A stretch of DNA of 64,000 nt from Cryptomeria japonica (taxonomy: Eukaryota > Streptophyta > Pinopsida > Cupressales > Cupressaceae), in assembly GCF_030272615.1 (NCBI RefSeq), contig NC_081406.1:235515922-235579921 (forward strand), given 5' to 3'. The translations under genes and the position numbers were made by a program. The notes under the pieces were generated by a model. The model saw only the letters and a list, made by a program, of their open reading frames with translations. It did not search any database and was not told where the DNA came from. Shown one piece after another: positions 59,701 through 64,000 of this stretch (the first letter of the stretch is position 1; the number at the start of each line of letters is the position of its first letter).

Positions 59701-59911
59701 GGACATACTGCAAAGAGCTTACAAGAATTTAGAAGCTATTTTGGCTACTCCAAAAACCTGTATATTTGATTCAATGGAAGAGTTCCATACTCAGATTATG
59801 TCTACACTTGAGTTCACTGAGAACCTGCTGGAGACATGGGAACATGCTTTATCTCCGATGAAAAGAAACTTTAATGCTATTTTTATGAGACTAGCAATGC
59901 ATGAATCTTGA
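56752..59911 (+). pseudogene. Copia-C second ORF: ~1,050-codon protein of unknown function in place of pol
   Basis: It starts MASSSKPVEKLMISEPMEAI. The N-terminal ~330 residues look globular (YIRVYKKGFHNVAYFLEDF, THTITKEAIQFVTHFYSI, SLKFKFGQFLIGLFFYFQNF). A lysine-rich region follows (SGKGKGKKKKD, ASKKRGRKL), then an acidic/proline-rich part (58730-58920). The C-terminal ~330 residues are helical and charged (MQSREHKKRLTEQRMEVET, LKSLLTSQVDILQRAYKNL), ending LAMHES. Stops are scattered, and frameshifts lie near 57250 and 58300. There is no RT, integrase, protease or RNase H motif, nor a clear signal peptide or membrane segment. Its layout resembles the X ORF and LINE ORF3. Confidence 0.7.
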
Positions 59912-59959
59912 TTCAATTTTTCAAGTTTTTGTATATGTAAAATATTTTGATACAAACTT

Positions 59960-59964
<5 letters not shown>

Positions 59965-59996
<32 letters not shown>
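59965..59996. repeat. (TA)n microsatellite
   Basis: A pure TA run between the second Copia-C ORF and its polypurine tract. Confidence 0.96.
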
Positions 59997-59997
<1 letters not shown>

Positions 59998-60096
59998 CTT
60001 TTCAATTTGTCATAGTTGTTAAAGGGGGAGTATATGTATATGTGTATAAAAAAATTTTGTAAGCACACTTAGCAGTATTACTGTAAAATTTTCTAA

Positions 60097-60125
60097 GTGT
60101 TGCCATCAATGCCAAAGGGGGAGAT
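60097..60125 (+). promoter_or_regulatory. Polypurine tract of Copia-C with upstream hairpin arm
   Basis: GTGTTGCCATCAATGCCAAA is followed by GGGGGAGAT, directly before the LTR start TGTTGG at 60126. The polypurine tract primes plus-strand DNA. The first block pairs with GCCATTGATGAAACAC at 60171-60186 in the LTR. Confidence 0.85.
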
Positions 60126-61233
60126 TGTTGGCTTTATGATGATTGTAATGATTAAAATTCATCATATGTTGCCATTGATGAAACACATACACACACATAT
60201 GTTCATGTTGTCTACCGATGTGACCTTAAAGTTGTTTATATTACAACCGATATACTAGAGGTTTATATCTAACCGGTACATGGTGACAATTAGTATATGC
60301 ATTGAGACAACCAATGATTATACTTACCTCGACATCAACATGAAGATCCAGTGGAGATTATCAAAGGAGCATGAAAGAATAAACGGTTTATATGTTTAAC
60401 TCCAACCACTATTTATTGTTCCAACCGGTATTCAATGATTATGTGATGAGCTATCACTAGTCATGATGAGTTATCCTTAACGACAAGTTTTGGTGGTATT
60501 CTTGTGATGAGTTATGATTGTTTGACTAGATACACTGCACCTAGGTAATTATGATATGATTTCTAGAGGCCAACATGAAATCTAAATGTCTATATATTGA
60601 CATCACAATGAATTGTTTTGTATGAGTGAAGGACATATGTTATGTGCTAAGGCAGAAGTGTTAAGTTGCAAAGTATGTTGGTAATGAAGTGTTGAGTGCA
60701 TAGAAAATGATCTATCCAAGAAAGTTGTGCTATTACTAGATCACACTACCTGTTGTTTTCTAATAATTGCAACAGTCAAATCCCCTAACCAGGTAAGCTC
60801 TAACAAGCTTCATTGTACAAATCCTCTAACCAGGTGATCCATTAGTTTGGATTCATAAATCCTCCACTAAGGTTACTCCTTACAGGGTACTACCTTTTAC
60901 AAGGTATAGCTTTTAATTAAGCTTTGGGATATTTAATAGGATTCACTCCTAGCAGAGCACTTTGTAGATCTTAACCGATCAGTTACCTATTACTGCAAAT
61001 AGTTAATTTGTGAGTCCCATCTCACCGTGATTTTTACCTATTTGGGTTTTCCATGTATAAACACTTGTGTTATGGTGGATGTTATACTTATTGTAGATAA
61101 TGTTATATCATTTTGGATTGCATGCATATTGTTTAACAAACTTATTAAGTATTTCTACCAGTCAGTGTTTAAAGTAGTTTTGTTTTTGGTGCCACTGATT
61201 CACCCCCCCTCTCAATGCTTTACAAGTCCATCA
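60126..61233 (+). repeat. 3' LTR of Copia-C
   Basis: It starts TGTTGGCTTTATG and ends GCTTTACAAGTCCATCA. It matches 40226-40598 and 54211-54971. The hairpin block is at 61026-61053, and AACCAGG / AACAAG motifs repeat at 60785-60970. Confidence 0.93.
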
Positions 61234-61238
61234 GATAA

Positions 61239-62456
61239 GTTATACCAATAAAATGTCATTGTGATAAAATGTTGTCATTACTGTTATCGGGATAGGTTAA
61301 ACCGATAAGGTATCAATATTGGCATCAAGATAGTTAACCTGATAAAGCATCATCATAGTCAAACATTTTCATAAGAATAGTTAACCTGAAATGTCTTGTT
61401 CGACATAAATCTTTGAATTTCTCATTTGGCATAAGTGATACCGAAATGAGCGACACTGGGGTAGGTTGTTCTATCAAAATTACATGAAATTATTTCTCTT
61501 CCTTGAAGAGTTATTCTGATGGGTGATCAAGAAGACATGTTCAGAATTGCTATTTTGATACCGATGTCAGACAGTGATTTATCAACTCGGCATCGCTATT
61601 CCAACACCTTTGTTCAACAACAATTTATCAAATGTGGAATATGAACAGTCATGTAGTCCAATGGTCACAGTGGGAAAGTTTAAATTTGGTATAAATTGTA
61701 TGAGAAATGGGTAGAGAACTAGAGGGGGAGAATGGGGAGAATTCTACAAAGTAAATCTATAACTTTTTTATCAAATTTGAAATAATTGGCACTGAATTGG
61801 AAACTTATTTTCTATAATTCGCATTATTTTTGTAATTTTCTCTAATTTTGTATTTACATATTGTTTTTTGGATTCAAACCGTTTAAGTGAGCACATGTGG
61901 GTGTATAGTGGTGTATTATCTTCCATTCGTCAATGATTTGAATTTTTGAGTTGTTAAAAAGATTTTGTAGATTGTTCACAGGGTCGCCTAGTAGCTACGA
62001 TAACTAGGGTTCCAACAAGAATTTTGACAGTTTCTCCCCAATTCTATTGTCAAAACACCCTGACACTTGGTGTGGGGACCCAAGAGGGATAGAGGATAGC
62101 TATAGTTACAATTATGGTTGATAACTTGATGAGCATATAAGTTTGTTTTGTTGTAATCTGATTGTTGAATTTGTAGCCAAGAGTCTCTGAAAGGGTTTTC
62201 CATGGTTGAATGTTGTAAGTCTGAAGGAAGAAGTTTTGGTATTGTATCACATCTTCAACATTTCATAATTTCCTTTCAAACTTTGCAACTTAGCAACTTT
62301 GACATGTTTATATCCTTCATACAAGGTGTATCTGTATTTTGATTTTGGTATTGTATGTTTGAATATTACTCTCTATATCTGTATTTTGATTTTGGAGATT
62401 GTTGGTTTTTGGGTATTTGGCATTTCTGTTATGGTACTTTGATGGTTTTTACATCT
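61239..62456 (+). other. Unassigned sequence upstream of the Copia-F end, with a possible promoter
   Basis: Noncoding. A ~45-base GATAGTTAACCTGATAAAGC-like motif recurs two to three times at 61300-61400. TTTGGTATAAATTG near 61688 resembles a TATA box. It may be the interior or leader of a damaged LTR element ending in the Copia-F polypurine tract. I cannot assign it. Confidence 0.4.
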
Positions 62457-62594
62457 TGTGTTGCCATCAATGCCAAAGCGGGAGATTGTTGGTATTTTGG
62501 TATGGTTTTGTCATTGATGTCAACACCTACTAAACACTTATCAACTCTGGCACTTTGGAGAATCAACAACATTCACCGGCAAGCAAGTGACTTT
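62457..62594 (+). mobile_element. Copia-F remnant: polypurine tract and first ~108 bases of 3' LTR
   Basis: TTGCCATCAATGCCAAAGCG then GGAGAT precedes TGTTGGTATTTTGG at 62487. The LTR breaks off near 62594, where minus-strand Copia-E gag begins. The arms GTGTTGCCATCAATGCCAAA and TTTGTCATTGATGTCAACAC form a near-perfect inverted repeat across the junction. Confidence 0.8.
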
Positions 62595-63101
62595 CATTTT
62601 ATATGTTGGTGGAAATCCTCTTATAACCTTTCAAACAATTTCATCCTCACTTAAGATTCCTCTACAACATTTAATACCCAAAACAATCTCATTTACTCTT
62701 TCCATAAAAGCATAAATCCTTTCATCTTCTTCCATTTTCAGATGTTCATACCTGACCCGGAAGCTTTCATGTTTTGCAATTTTGATTGTGGAATCTCCTT
62801 CATTCAGTGTTTCCAAATGATCCCAAATAGCTTTAGCAGTAGACCTATCTGACAGTCCCATGATTTGTTGATCAGATAATGCGCTCAAAAGTGCTTCTCT
62901 TGCTTTGCAATCATTTTCCTCATCTTTAGTCAAGTTGGGTGGATTGGGCTGACTCTGAGTAGGAGCAGTATAACCATTCTTTGTAACATCCCAAATTTCC
63001 TTTCCAATGCAATTTAGATGTGTTTTCATTCTGATCTTCCATATGCCATAGTTAGTTCCATCAAGTTTAGGACTGTCCTTCTTGCAATAGTTAGTAGACA
63101 T
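62595..63101 (-). pseudogene. Copia-E gag, N-terminal part
   Basis: It starts MSTNYCKKDSPKLDGTNYG, then IWKIRMKTHLNCIGKEIWD, AIWDHLETLNEGDSTIKIAK and FRVRYEHLKMEEDERIYAF, then GILSEDEIV followed by a stop and KVIRGFPPTYKMKV. This is the Copia gag N-terminal domain and is open for ~157 codons. The break at 62595 comes from the junction with Copia-F. Confidence 0.92.
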
Positions 63102-63144
63102 TGGATCTCCTCAAGCTGTTAAACTTTTGCAAAAGAGGACTAGA

Positions 63145-63157
63145 CTCTGATACCAAT
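63145..63157 (-). other. Primer binding site of Copia-E
   Basis: On the minus strand ATTGGTATCAGAG directly follows the LTR end CTAACA. It is the standard tRNA-Met-type site. Confidence 0.9.
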
Positions 63158-64000
63158 TGTTAGGTCCCAGAGACAATAGAGAGGGGGGGTGAATAAGTTG
63201 TCAAATAAATTTAAACCAAAAACAACTTAACCAACTTAATGCTTAATATTGGTAAACCAGTTCAATATGCCGGTAGATAGTTTTAACAGTTAATTGCTAT
63301 ACCGGTAAGGATTAGTGCATGAAAAATAAAGACAAAGTCATCCGTAACACATAACACCAATATTTGTACATGGAAACCCTGTAAGGAGAAAAACCACAGT
63401 GGGAAACCTTACCCACAATCAGATGATACTACTGCAGATAGTAAGTGTACATAAATGGGGTCTGCACATGCAGAAAGGCTAAGCGACTAGAGCTCACTGC
63501 TCAATCACAAAATGGGAGTCACACTGACTACAATTGGATGATTAAATCCAATAAGAATGTACTGCTAAAATTATCATCTTCATATGCTCGATTCGGTACC
63601 AGTGTAGTTCTGATTGTCTTCACAAAAACCCTCCTTCAATCTTCAAATGATGTTTGAGTGTATAGCTCTTCTTATTCTTGCATATACCTTCACACAATCC
63701 TTTTTCGCATTCCACACTTGATCTTACAAATTAGATCTTACATTTATACCATAACCTAAGACCAATTTTAGTAGGTCAGCTCTACAAGATATTACAATAA
63801 AATTAATTTACATATCAATTAATACCCAATTCAATATGTCGGCTTAATGCATTTACAACAATAATAAGTCATCTCCATAGCGTGCCATGCTGATCTAGAA
63901 AAGATAAACCTGTCGGTGTAACCTGGACCTATTTGTCGATAACAACAAATATGCAAATGCTAATGCACAAATAAATAAAACTCCAAGACAATGTGTCCAC

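Larger units (their letters stand above)
40226..61233 (+). mobile_element. Copia-C retrotransposon (pol replaced), full span including nested elements
   Basis: It starts TGTTGGCTTGATG and ends AAGTCCATCA, with duplications GATAA at 40221-40225 and 61234-61238. The 5' LTR is 40226-40598 plus 54211-54971, split by LTR-D and Gypsy. The primer site is at 54972, a gag-like zinc-knuckle ORF at 54998-56275, a long non-pol ORF at 56752-59911, the polypurine tract near 60110 and the 3' LTR at 60126-61233. No RT, integrase or RNase H motif is seen, so it depended on other Copia elements. Confidence 0.92.
62595..64000 (-). mobile_element. Copia-E retrotransposon, 5' part, minus strand
   Basis: The minus-strand order is 5' LTR (from beyond the window edge to 63158), a primer site at 63157-63145, then gag, truncated at ~62595 by Copia-F. 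The LTR end reads GGGACCTAACA. The LTR contains the conserved hairpin (63370-63399) and a C-rich TTCACCCCCCCTCTC end block. Its gag overlaps the Copia-A gag in content but differs in sequence, so this is a separate element. Confidence 0.9.

Noticed and set aside
56752-59911. Env-like protein in Copia-C
   Set aside because: No signal peptide, clear membrane anchor or fusion-like segment is visible, and it stands in place of pol rather than after it.
39839-63101. Copia-A gag (39839-40027) and Copia-E gag (62595-63101) as two halves of one element
   Set aside because: They cover the same gag segment with different sequence (KMGEDENISS... versus KMEEDERIYAF...), so they are two elements.
1-64000. 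CRISPR arrays, bacterial operons, rRNA or tRNA genes
   Set aside because: No spaced short-repeat array, ribosomal or tRNA fold was recognised. The tRNA-like matches are retrotransposon primer sites.

Overview
This is plant nuclear DNA built almost entirely from nested transposable elements; no intact host gene is visible. The evidence is Copia pol domains, tRNA-Met-type primer sites, plant-type LINE ORFs, a Gypsy element with an Ogre/Tat-like primer site, GT-AG introns, and premature stops biased to TAG. The size and depth of nesting suggest a large repeat-rich genome, possibly a gymnosperm, but that is inference.

Layout, left to right. 1-1061: 3' part of a decayed plus-strand gene (motifs WSDxCxGQFKNARMFYWLSR and GHGKG/HDGSGACLKR). 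1931-4117: six to seven tandem ~357-bp satellite-like units. 4735-7920: a decayed minus-strand spliced gene, split in frame by a solo LTR (6016-7237, target duplication AGATG). 9530-13913: minus-strand Copia-A, holding a second solo LTR of the same family (12614-13722, duplication ATCTC). Copia-A gag is interrupted by the plus-strand Copia-B (13919-39833) and resumes at 39839-40027.

Copia-B carries two insertions. A 4.2-kb LTR-type element lies in its 5' LTR (14018-18265, duplication TTGAG). Element X lies in its gag (20199-34659). X has a ~1,140-codon minus-strand ORF without reverse transcriptase and a promoter-side array of ~128-bp modules. X is itself interrupted by an 8.0-kb LINE (20649-28656) with an 18-bp target duplication and three consecutive ORFs.

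From 40226 to 61233 lies Copia-C (duplication GATAA). Its pol is absent and a ~1,050-codon unrelated ORF takes its place. Its 5' LTR holds solo LTR-D (40599-54210), which holds a 12.1-kb Gypsy TR-GAG element (41878-54018, duplication CTAAG). The right end (62457-64000) has the 3' tip of Copia-F and the 5' part of a minus-strand Copia-E.

The main candidates for something new are: (1) an inverted repeat flanking the polypurine tract and LTR start in four different Copia elements, with family-specific arm extensions that match in each element; (2) a LINE with a third long ORF inside its target duplications; (3) three element-borne long ORFs of unknown function that lack reverse transcriptase; (4) a ~128-bp module shared by the Gypsy LTRs and element X. 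All boundaries, frames and alignments were read by eye.
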